From Enterococcus wangshanyuanii (GTDB taxonomy: Bacteria; Bacillota; Bacilli; Lactobacillales; Enterococcaceae): a stretch of 64,000 nt of DNA. How positions within the stretch are numbered: the stretch's first letter is position 1; each line of letters starts with the position of its first letter. Below are positions 25,598 to 33,616 of the stretch, piece by piece. The DNA is taken from the NCBI RefSeq assembly GCF_002197645.1, contig NZ_CP021874.1, positions 3,778,362 to 3,842,361 on the forward strand, read 5' to 3'. The notes below the pieces were generated by a model. It saw only the letters and a list, made by a program, of their open reading frames with translations. It ran no database searches and was not told the DNA's origin. The translations under genes were made by a program, and so were the position numbers.

Positions 25598-26063
25598 TTT
25601 TGTTTTGTAACGTTATCTTAACTTAAAGACAAGATAAGAGTCAAGTCCTTTTGCAAATAGTAAAAAAAATTGATTTAGAGTAAAAAAGTACTCAAACAAA
25701 AAAGCAGGCTGGAAATTTTTTTTAGCAAGTAAAACAAACCAGTGAAAAACGTCTGGAAAGCTGATGGTAGCGGGGAAAAGGACAGCTTCTCATAAGCGAT
25801 GCTTTATGAATATTTCATCCTTTAGTTATATCGTTGGTACGAAAAACGTACAATAACGAACGAATAAAATAGGAAAAGTACTTATGAAGGTAAAAATTTA
25901 AGTACGATGAAGAAGAAAGAGAATTGATCAGATGGAAATGCTATTTTCATATAAATAAATGTTTATACTAATATGCGTTCATTGTATACTTAAAGTAACA
26001 GATGATTGAAACGAAAGGAATAAAATGACATTAAGATCAATGAAATAGGAATGAGGAGATACT
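25598..26063. other. AT-rich intergenic stretch without recognised gene
   Basis: No ORF with a convincing start was found here. An 'AAGTAC ... GTACTT'-type inverted repeat occurs around 25890-25925. Short ATG ORFs (for example at about 26024) are under ten codons. Nothing else can be supported. Confidence 0.5.
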
Positions 26064-26352
26064 ATGAATAAAACGAATCAAGGGTTTATTTTTTGAACCA
26101 ACTTAGCTATTGTCATTTACTATTTTTTACCTAGAATGCAAGTGTCTACCTATTCTTATTCGTGGAACCTAATTTTTGCTTTTTAGACAGTTGAGTGTCA
26201 TTTTACTTACAGTAGTGATGTTATTTATTGCTTATCAAAAAACACATTTGAACAAGTGGAAAAACATTGATTCAGGTAGAATGGTTGTGGATTCGTACAT
26301 TTTATATTTATTTGCAACGATAGTCTGTATAATGATTCTTGAATTTGTCTAA
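26064..26352 (+). pseudogene. Decayed small membrane protein gene
   Basis: A good start (GAGGAGATACT before ATG 26064) opens a hydrophobic protein, but a TGA appears after ten codons where Trp would fit. A further shift occurs near 26186 (T5 where T4 would keep frame). The remaining frame reads LSVILLTVVMLFIAYQK and ends with a second membrane helix at TAA 26350-26352. The restored product would be a protein of about 95 aa with three helices. Family unknown. Real decay is more likely than error here because two independent lesions are present. Confidence 0.55.
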
Positions 26353-26475
26353 CACTTGTAGATAAAAATAGTCTAGTTACTGACGCCTTAATAAATAGTA
26401 TTTGAAATCATGGACTTCGATGATTCTACAAAAAACGTATTGTTCGTTTTTACTCAAATAAAAAAACAATAGTAA

Positions 26476-26509
26476 AACCTCCTAAAGTGGAAAGATACTT
26501 TAGGAGGTT
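26476..26509 (-). terminator. Terminator after the Rgg gene at 26540
   Basis: AACCTCCTAAAGT pairs with ACTTTAGGAGGTT around eight bases. On the minus strand it is followed by TTTTACTATTG and a T-run. Confidence 0.75.
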
Positions 26510-26539
26510 CTTATTTTATGAGCGAGTGTGAAATAAGAA

Positions 26540-27409
26540 TCATAAAAGAATTGCCCATTCCGCTTGATAAACTTTAGCTATTTGCTCATATTCAAGATAT
26601 CGCAGGGTGTTCAGAGCTTTTTCACAAACCTTTTGTCCAGATAATATTTGACCTTCTAAAATCAAAAGTATTCCTCTAAAAAAACGCTCAATGATTCTAA
26701 AAAGCCCACTATTAAGATCAGTATTCAAGTGATTTAGCTGATCAAGTAACTCTTTTGCCGTCGAAAGTTCATTCTCTTTTAAGCATAGTTCAGAAAAATT
26801 GATCAATAATGTTTGTAAAATTTCTTTGCCACGGTCATAGTTGCGGTATTTTTTTAGCAGTTTATATATATTTTTTTTAAAGATCATTCTTTGATCATGT
26901 GAGAAGTAGTCAAGTGTATTTGTGAAGATCAGCAATTCAAAGAGTGTCCAAGATTCTCGTTTCAACAAAAATTGAACTACGATAGCCATTTGTTCAGCTG
27001 GGATTTTGGTGTAATCGATTTTGTTAAAGTGAAGAAAATGATTGACGATATGAATGCGTCCTTCAACTAAAGCTAAAAAAAGTTCTTTGGTATCAGAAGT
27101 TGCTTGTGTTTGGATTTCTTTCTTCAGTTTAAACAAATCATTCAGGTTATTTTCATTTGAGGCTTTAGCTAATAAAGTCCAAAAGGTAGTCGTTTCTGGA
27201 ATGGTATATTGATTATAGATAAACAGGAATTCATCAGCTGTTATTCTTAGCGCATCTAAGACTTGCTCCAATAATTCTAAGGATAGATCATGACGGCCTT
27301 TTTCAAATTCGATCGCATAAGATTTTGAAATCAGGTTATTATATAATTCTTTTTGAGAAATACCTTTAGATAAACGGATCTCGCGTATGACCAGTCCATA
27401 TTCTTTCAT
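26540..27409 (-). CDS. Rgg/MutR family transcriptional regulator (second)
   Basis: The 289-aa protein begins with an XRE helix-turn-helix (LVIREIRLSKGISQKELYNN, then YAIEFEKGRHDLSLELLEQ). A helical repeat region follows to the end, the Rgg/MutR architecture used for peptide-responsive control. A palindrome lies in its divergent intergenic region with an LPXTG surface-protein gene, its likely target. AAAGGA precedes the ATG. No candidate pheromone gene is visible next to it, so the signal may be encoded elsewhere or absent. Confidence 0.88.
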   Translation of the reverse strand: MKEYGLVIREIRLSKGISQKELYNNLISKSYAIEFEKGRHDLSLELLEQVLDALRITADEFLFIYNQYTIPETTTFWTLLAKASNENNLNDLFKLKKEIQTQATSDTKELFLALVEGRIHIVNHFLHFNKIDYTKIPAEQMAIVVQFLLKRESWTLFELLIFTNTLDYFSHDQRMIFKKNIYKLLKKYRNYDRGKEILQTLLINFSELCLKENELSTAKELLDQLNHLNTDLNSGLFRIIERFFRGILLILEGQILSGQKVCEKALNTLRYLEYEQIAKVYQAEWAILL

Positions 27410-27468
27410 AATTCAAATCCTTTCTAAGCTATGATTGTTGATAAAAAGAGTGTAGCAGTTTTTGCTGA

Positions 27469-27490
27469 AAAGTCCTAGATATAGGACTTT
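27469..27490. promoter_or_regulatory. Palindrome between Rgg gene and LPXTG gene
   Basis: AAAGTCCTA and TAGGACTTT are perfect 9-bp arms around GATA, located between two divergent genes. It is a likely operator for the Rgg-type regulator, acting on itself, on the surface protein, or on both. Confidence 0.6.
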
Positions 27491-27551
27491 AATCTATATA
27501 AGAAATTATTTTGTTCATGATAGATCAAAGCTTTAAGAAAGGAACGAGAAC

Positions 27552-28184
27552 ATGTTTAAAAAATATTTTATTATCGCTTTAGCTATTTTTTTGACAGGAT
27601 TTTGGGCAATAGCAGCAGAAGCAGAAACGATCATTGTTACACCAAGCCATATCATTAAAGATCAAAAAGACTATTATTTAGATGGGCATACTTGGTATAA
27701 CGATGGTAAACCAATAAATTCTGATAGTCTATTTTCGACAGAAGAAAGTTCGGCGGTCGAATCGACTACTACGGAATCGACTACAGAGACAACGACCATT
27801 GAAGCTTCAGATAGCACGAAAGAAACGACCACAGAGACGACAAGCTCACTATCCGCTGCCAGCGTAGAAAAAGAGACAAGTGTGCCTTCCTCGACTGCTA
27901 TTGGCATAGAGACTTCAACAACGACCAGCGTTGAATCATCTATCGAAAATGAACAGACAAGTGCTAGTAACAAAGAAAGTTCAACTGACGTTAATGAACC
28001 ATTAGTAAAAACGAGCAAAGTTGAGAGAATAGAAGCACCAAGCAACAATCCAACCAGTTCTTCAAACAATACATCAATGTCTAATAGATTACCTGAGACC
28101 GGTGAAAAAAGTCCAATAGTCATCAGTTTTCTAGGAATTGTTCTGATTGGGTGTGCTATTTTTTTGTTTAATCGACGTATATGA
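27552..28184 (+). CDS. LPXTG-anchored surface protein, Ser/Thr-rich
   Basis: The 210-aa protein has a signal peptide (KKYFIIALAIFLTGFWAIAAEAE). A short folded part of about 45 residues follows (PSHIIKDQKDYYLDGHTWYNDG), then a long Ser/Thr/Glu stalk and the sortase signal LPETGEKSP with a hydrophobic segment and RRI tail. The stalk would span the wall and display the small N-terminal domain. Its ligand is unknown. GAAAGGAACGAGAAC precedes the ATG. Divergent from an Rgg regulator with a palindrome between, so peptide-dependent expression is likely. Confidence 0.88.
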   Translation: MFKKYFIIALAIFLTGFWAIAAEAETIIVTPSHIIKDQKDYYLDGHTWYNDGKPINSDSLFSTEESSAVESTTTESTTETTTIEASDSTKETTTETTSSLSAASVEKETSVPSSTAIGIETSTTTSVESSIENEQTSASNKESSTDVNEPLVKTSKVERIEAPSNNPTSSSNNTSMSNRLPETGEKSPIVISFLGIVLIGCAIFLFNRRI

Positions 28185-28199
28185 ATTTTTTCTAGTGTT

Positions 28200-28250
28200 T
28201 AACTATTTTACATGAGTCAAGGCTCTTGTAAAATAGTTTCTTTTTTATTA
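28200..28250 (+). terminator. Terminator after the LPXTG gene
   Basis: AACTATTTTACA pairs with TGTAAAATAGTT, extended by GAG/CTC, and is followed by a T-run. Confidence 0.85.
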
Positions 28251-28289
28251 TAATTTCCATATAGAAATCATTTTATGGAGGCGAATCAA

Positions 28290-28721
28290 ATGAATACGCT
28301 TGAAGATACGTTAATGAATCTACAGTGTGAACTAGTTGCGGAAAGGAATAGGACAAATCCTCAAGGGATCAGCTGGCTTCAGTATGACGTTTTACATCTT
28401 CTTGATTTAGAAAAAGAGCTAGCGCCATCAAAAATCAGTATTTTACTTGGAATCAGTCGAACAAAGCTATCTAAGGCTTTAAAAGAGTTGAAGACCATGT
28501 ATTATATCCAACAAAAACCAAATGAAAAAGATGGACGAGAATTACGAACGGTTTTAACTGAAACAGGTCATCAATTGCTTAAGGATCTCGACCAAGGGCA
28601 TCAACAACTTCATCAAGTTGCCAACCAAGTATTTACCAATGAAGAACAAGAACAATTTTCACAGCTGGCTGAAAAATTCTCCAATGCGCTTAAATCAGAA
28701 AGGTTGAAGGCTCATGAATAA
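28290..28721 (+). CDS. MarR-like transcriptional regulator
   Basis: This winged-helix protein of about 143 aa has the MarR layout: LQYDVLHLLDLEKELAPSKIS, the recognition helix GISRTKLSKALKEL, a wing with KDGRELRTVLTETG, and a C-terminal dimer helix. GGAGG lies eight bases before ATG 28290; ATG 28275 overlaps that site and is less likely. It overlaps the UvrA-like gene by eight bases, so the pair is one operon. A drug- or damage-responsive local repressor is the usual role for this arrangement. Confidence 0.85.
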   Translation: MNTLEDTLMNLQCELVAERNRTNPQGISWLQYDVLHLLDLEKELAPSKISILLGISRTKLSKALKELKTMYYIQQKPNEKDGRELRTVLTETGHQLLKDLDQGHQQLHQVANQVFTNEEQEQFSQLAEKFSNALKSERLKAHE

Positions 28722-30960
28722 CTTTATTTCGATTAAAGGAGCCAAAACAAATAATCTCAAAAATCTGTCTCTTGACATTCCAAAACAACAAATAACCGTT
28801 GTCACTGGTGTTTCAGGGTCTGGTAAATCCTCTCTAGTCTTCGACACTCTAGCGGCTGAATCCCAACGACTTTTAAATGAAACTTATTCTAGCTATATTC
28901 AGCAGCTATTGCCTCACTATCCACAACCTGTCTTTGATACTATAGAAAATCTACCTGTTTCGATAGTGATCAATCAAAAGAAGATTGGTGGCAATGCACG
29001 CTCAACTGTTGGTACAGTAACAGATATTTACTCGAGTCTACGCCTTTTATTTTCAAGAATCGCTACGCCATTTATTGGCTATTCAATGGTCTATTCATTT
29101 AATAATCCGCAGGGAATGTGCCCGATTTGCAATGGCTTAGGTGAAACAAAACAAATTAATTTGAATCAGCTGATTGATTTTAACAAATCATTAAATGAGG
29201 GTGCAATTGATTTCCCTACCTTTCAACCTGGCGGCTGGCGATTGACCAGATACACAGAATCAGGAAATTTCGATAATGATAAAAAAATCCAAGATTATAG
29301 CCAGTCAGAGTTAGAGCTTCTTTTACACGATATCGGAAGCGCGCCAAAGAATCCAACCAAAAAATGGCCAAAAACCTCAACCTATATTGGGATTATTCCA
29401 AGAATCACTAAAAATTTTGTAGAGAAAGACGAGACGAAATATACGAAGCAATTGAATCGGATACTTGAGGTCAGAGAGTGTTCGGGCTGTCATGGAACCA
29501 GAGTTAACGAAATTGTTCGATCTGCAAAAATTGATGGAAAATCTATTGCGGATTGCGTAACCATGTCGATCACAGAATTACTGTTGTTCATTAAACATAT
29601 TCATTCTCCTAACGTTGAGATTGTTTTGAATGATCTGATCAAAAAATTAGAAAGCTTACAGAACGTTGGTTTGAGTTAATTATTTCTTAACCGCCCAACA
29701 GCTACTCTTTCTGGTGGTGAATCCCAAAGAATAAAGATGACCAAGCATCTAAATAGTGCATTGACTGATGTTTTATACATTTTTGATGAACCCAGTATTG
29801 GTCTTCATCCAGAAGATATTTTAAGAATGTCAAAAATTATTATTGGGCTGAAAAAGAAAGGGAATACTGTGGTATTAGTTGACCATGATCCTGATATTAT
29901 AAAAATCGCAGATCATGTGGTGGATCTAGGGGAATATGCAGGAGATAAAGGTGGCAAGATCACTTTTGAAGGAACGTATCAAGAATTATTGAAATCGGAT
30001 ACAATCACGGGGAAAAGTTTATCTGCAATAAATACGATCAATACTGAAAAAAAGCTGTTTTCTACTTACTATTCATTAAATAAAGTTAGCCTGCATAACG
30101 TTATTGAGGCTTCAGTAAAAATACCAAAACAATCATTAACGGTCGTTACAGGTGTGGCTGGCTCTGGAAAGAGTACGTTGATTCGGCAGCTCTTCAAGCA
30201 AAAATACCCCGAAGCAAGTATCTTGGATCAGAATCCGATAAGTGGGAGTAATCGTTCAAATGTCCTGACGTACCTTAATGTTTTTGATAAAATAAGAAAT
30301 ATTTTTGCACATGATTCCGGAAAAAGCAGCTCTCTTTTTAGCTATAACGGGAAAGGTGCTTGTCCTGTTTGTAAAGGGAAGGGCTATTTAAAATTAGATT
30401 TAGCCTACATGGGAGATGTTAAACAGATTTGTGAAAAGTGCCAGGGGAAAAGATATAGTGATGAAGCACTTTCCATAGTTTGGCGCGGCTTGAACATCTA
30501 TGATCTTTTACAGCTGTCGGCTGAAAAAGCGCGCAAGCTATTTGAAGACAGTGCATTAGTAGCAGCTATGCAAACGTTGATTGATGTTAATTTAGGGTAT
30601 GTCAAATTGGGCCAATCATTAGCTACGTTTTCGGGAGGAGAGTTACAACGCTTGAAAATAGCTAAGGTAATGCAGCAAAATACGACGGATTTATTGATCT
30701 TAGATGAACCATCTACTGGTTTACATGAGGCTGATATCAAGAAGTTACTAAAGCTTTTCAAAAGACTTCTGAAAAGAAATCAGACGTTGATCGTTTTAGA
30801 ACACAATCTTCAAATTATTAGTCATGCGCAGTGGATCATCGATATGGGGATTGGCGGAGGCGATTTAGGCGGGAAAATACTTTTTGAGGGGTACCCGATT
30901 GATTTATTGACTGTATCAGATTCATATACTGCTAAACATTTACAAAGATATATAAAGTAA
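28714..30960 (+). pseudogene. UvrA-like ABC ATPase interrupted by an in-frame TAA
   Basis: UvrA paralogues of this short class (about 748 codons) carry two ABC modules with zinc-finger insertions and are linked to drug tolerance. Walker A GVSGSGKSS and GVAGSGKST, CPICNGLGE and CPVCKGKGY fingers, TLSGGESQR and TFSGGELQR signatures, and both Walker B DEPS motifs are all present. The only lesion is TAA at 29677-29679, where Tyr (TAT/TAC) fits the family (GLS-stop-LFLNRPTATLSGG). The frame is open before and after it. Two fragments (28714-29679 and 29737-30960) could still be made, but the full ATPase needs readthrough or repair. MarR gene directly upstream. Confidence 0.85.
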
Positions 30961-30973
30961 GCAAAACGGTAGC

Positions 30974-31004
30974 ACAAAAAATCCCATCTCAGCCAAGATG
31001 GGAT
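30974..31004 (-). terminator. Terminator for the DUF1801 gene
   Basis: ATCCCATCT pairs with AGATGGGAT around five bases. The minus-strand exit is TTTTTTGTGC, so it serves the gene at 31148-31519. Confidence 0.7.
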
Positions 31005-31147
31005 CAAATGATTTATTTATCTTTTGGGGAAGATAAGTAATTTCTCTATGAATGAATCATAAACGATTTTCACTGCTTTTGCTACTTCAAAAAAATCCTA
31101 TCCTTCTTACTTTTTTGAAGAAACTCTGTATTTAAAAGGATCGGCAG

Positions 31148-31519
31148 CTATTCTCTCCAAAATTTTGTGTAATCGATTTTTTCCTGGATGTTATAGTCGA
31201 TGATTTTTTTGAGTAAGGCAAAATCGATTTCTTGGGCCCAAGTGATTTTGAAGATATTATCTGTATGCTCATATCCAGCTTTTTCGATGTCTTCTTTGAA
31301 CGCGGCAAGTGTCGCGGTTTCAGGTGCGACCGACATATGTTTTTTCGAAACGCTAAAACCGATAATAAATGTCCCATGATCGGTAAACATCGGTTGATTC
31401 CATTTGATGACGGTTTCTAGCTGCGGAAAACTTCCTTTGATCCAGTTAAACAGATCATTCAAACGCTGACGTTGGTCTGGATTACTGATTTTTTCTGTAA
31501 ATTCATTTAAATTTGCCAT
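31148..31519 (-). CDS. DUF1801 / YdhG-like protein
   Basis: The 123-aa protein matches the YdhG/DUF1801 family, whose Bacillus relative Fra is called an iron chaperone. ETVIKWNQPMFTDHGTFIIGFSVSKKHMSVAP is the family's core region, spanning roughly residues 35-66. The exact role in enterococci is not established. It is a single gene, convergent with the UvrA-like gene and divergent from the DUF1697 gene at 31626. GAAAAGAGG lies before the ATG on the minus strand. Confidence 0.82.
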   Translation of the reverse strand: MANLNEFTEKISNPDQRQRLNDLFNWIKGSFPQLETVIKWNQPMFTDHGTFIIGFSVSKKHMSVAPETATLAAFKEDIEKAGYEHTDNIFKITWAQEIDFALLKKIIDYNIQEKIDYTKFWRE

Positions 31520-31625
31520 CGTGAAACCTCTTTTCTTTTAGGTAGGATTGTTTCATTGTTTTTATTATAATATGAATAAAGAATTTAGAATAGGTATTTG
31601 ATTGAGTAGAAGGAGGGGAATGAAG

Positions 31626-32174
31626 ATGCCACAATATATTGCTTTATTGCGCGGTGTAAATGTCGGAGGGAAAAATCGTGTGGTGATGACCGAATTAAGG
31701 GAGTCATTTGAGCAGCATGGATTTACACAAGTCAAAACGTATTTAAATAGCGGGAATGTCATTTTTTCAACGGAGAAAAAGGAATCAGAAATGATTACTA
31801 AAGAGTGTGAAATGCTGATTGAAAGGATGACAGGGCTGCATATTCCTGTGACGATCGTTTCTGGTGAAGCGTGGCTGGAAGCGGTCAAGCATGCGCCAAA
31901 ATGGTGGAATACAGACAAGGAATCAAAACATAATGCAATTTTTATTATTTCGCCAACGACAACAGCTGAGGTCATGCTTTCTGTTGGAGAAGCAAAACCG
32001 GAGTACGAGCAGGTCGATCATCATGAACGAGTGATTTTTTGGTCAGCACCATTAAAAACATTTTCGAGAACCCGCTGGTCAAAGATCGTCAGCTCAGCGT
32101 ACTATGATCGAATCACGATCAGAAATGCCAATACAGTTATGAAAATAGCGGAGCTGATCAAAAAAGAAAAATGA
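31626..32174 (+). CDS. DUF1697 family protein
   Basis: The protein of about 182 aa shows the DUF1697 start (QYIALLRGVNVGGKNRV) and the TYLNSGNVIFST motif near residue 50. The family is widespread, and no biochemical function is established. AAGGAGG lies eight bases before ATG 31626. ATG 31620 and TTG 31602 upstream would fall inside or before that site. No operon partner is evident. The next gene starts 170 bases later. Confidence 0.88.
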   Translation: MPQYIALLRGVNVGGKNRVVMTELRESFEQHGFTQVKTYLNSGNVIFSTEKKESEMITKECEMLIERMTGLHIPVTIVSGEAWLEAVKHAPKWWNTDKESKHNAIFIISPTTTAEVMLSVGEAKPEYEQVDHHERVIFWSAPLKTFSRTRWSKIVSSAYYDRITIRNANTVMKIAELIKKEK

Positions 32175-32344
32175 ATACTTGCCTTCGACATGGCTCCGAG
32201 GTTTATACTTTCCTTGTTGGTCGATCAACACGTCATAAAAAAATGAACGACATATCTAGTGAATAAAAAATAGACGAGCAGCCGATTTATTGTATAATGG
32301 TTGTTAGTCTGTTTTTATTTATAGGATGGAAAGAGGAAAGTATT

Positions 32345-33418
32345 ATGAAAAAAAAGATCAAGATACTGTTCAGTATACTTGCTGCAATTATCGCTATTAT
32401 TTTAATCTATGTGGGGTATGTTTATTTCAGCTATTCAAGAATTGAAGATGATGTTTCGATTAAAGTGGTACAGAAAGCTGAACATTCAAGCCTAACTACA
32501 AACAAAGAATATAGAATAACTACATTCAATATTGGCTACGGCTCATATACACCTGATTATACATTTTTCATGGACGGTGGAAAGCAATCCAAAGCGGTAA
32601 GTAAGGAAAGTGTACGTACTAACATTGACGGTGTGATCGAAACGACAAAGAAAATCGCTCCTGATTTTGCTTTATTTCAGGAAGTAGATGAAAAAGCAAC
32701 ACGCAGCCGCGGAGTAGATGAGGTTCAGCAGATCAATCAGAGTTTTAAAGAACACACAAGTGCATTTGCAGTGAATTATGATTCCGCATTTTTAATGTAT
32801 CCGGTGTTAGATCCAATCGGAAAATCGAAATCTGGGATTTTAACACTTAGTAATACAGAAATGGAAAGTAGTACACGTTACAGTTTACCGATCGAAACCA
32901 ATTTTAATAAATTTTTTGATTTAGACCGAGCGTTTACGGTTTCTAAAATTCCAGTTGCAAACGGAAAATCATTGATGCTGTATAATGTTCATTTATCTGC
33001 ATATATCAAAGACCAGAAAATTCAAAAAGAGCAAGTGCATAAGCTGTTTGATCATATGGAACAGGAATATAAAAAAGGAAATTATGTGGTTTGTGGAGGA
33101 GATTTTAATCATGATTTGCTTCCTTCCTCTACGGAAACGTTTAAAAACGATCCGACAGAAGAGTATACCTGGCTGCAGCCTTTTCCAAAAACAGAACTGC
33201 CCGAAAATCTTCGTGTAGCAGCATTGAGTGAAACCAAAGAAGCGGTACCTTCAGTTCGTAATTTAGACAAACCTTATGAAAAAGGCAAGTCATTTGTTGC
33301 GTTGATCGATGGCTTTATTGTGTCTGATAATATTGAGAATATCAATGGAAAAGTGATCGATAAGGAATTTCAACATTCAGATCATAATCCAGTTGAGATG
33401 ACGTTTAAATTGAAATAA
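32345..33418 (+). CDS. Membrane-anchored endonuclease/exonuclease/phosphatase family protein
   Basis: The protein of about 357 aa starts with one membrane helix (ILFSILAAIIAIILIYVGY) and then has the EEP fold. It contains ITTFNIGYGS, LFQEVDEK (catalytic Glu), YNVHLSA, CGGDFNHD and the final FQHSDHNPV (His). The catalytic part would face outside the cell. Relatives act on nucleic acids, lipids or phosphoesters, and the substrate cannot be fixed. AAAGAGG precedes ATG 32345; a GTG-like longer reading (32297) covers the promoter region. A terminator follows. Confidence 0.87.
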   Translation: MKKKIKILFSILAAIIAIILIYVGYVYFSYSRIEDDVSIKVVQKAEHSSLTTNKEYRITTFNIGYGSYTPDYTFFMDGGKQSKAVSKESVRTNIDGVIETTKKIAPDFALFQEVDEKATRSRGVDEVQQINQSFKEHTSAFAVNYDSAFLMYPVLDPIGKSKSGILTLSNTEMESSTRYSLPIETNFNKFFDLDRAFTVSKIPVANGKSLMLYNVHLSAYIKDQKIQKEQVHKLFDHMEQEYKKGNYVVCGGDFNHDLLPSSTETFKNDPTEEYTWLQPFPKTELPENLRVAALSETKEAVPSVRNLDKPYEKGKSFVALIDGFIVSDNIENINGKVIDKEFQHSDHNPVEMTFKLK

Positions 33419-33458
33419 TGGAATAAAAGTGCTTTTTTCTCGCCGCTTATTCAGAATC

Positions 33459-33503
33459 AAAGCCCGAAACAAAACTGATTTTTAGTTTTGTTTCGGGCTT
33501 GTT
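33459..33503 (+). terminator. Terminator after the EEP-family gene
   Basis: AAGCCCGAAACAAAAC pairs with GTTTTGTTTCGGGCTT around a nine-base loop. The T-content is modest, and it may work in both directions between convergent genes. Confidence 0.8.
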
Positions 33504-33616
33504 AGCTTTTGATAACGGACGGATAAAAACCAGTTTTTTCGGTAATTGGACTAAAAAAACGAAGCAACATTTGTCTGATCTTTTTTTATATAGGATTCAA
33601 TTTGTGAGATGAAATA

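Noticed and set aside
33421..33616. Gene between the EEP-family protein and the large lipoprotein
   Set aside because: No ORF with a start signal; a terminator hairpin accounts for the structure.
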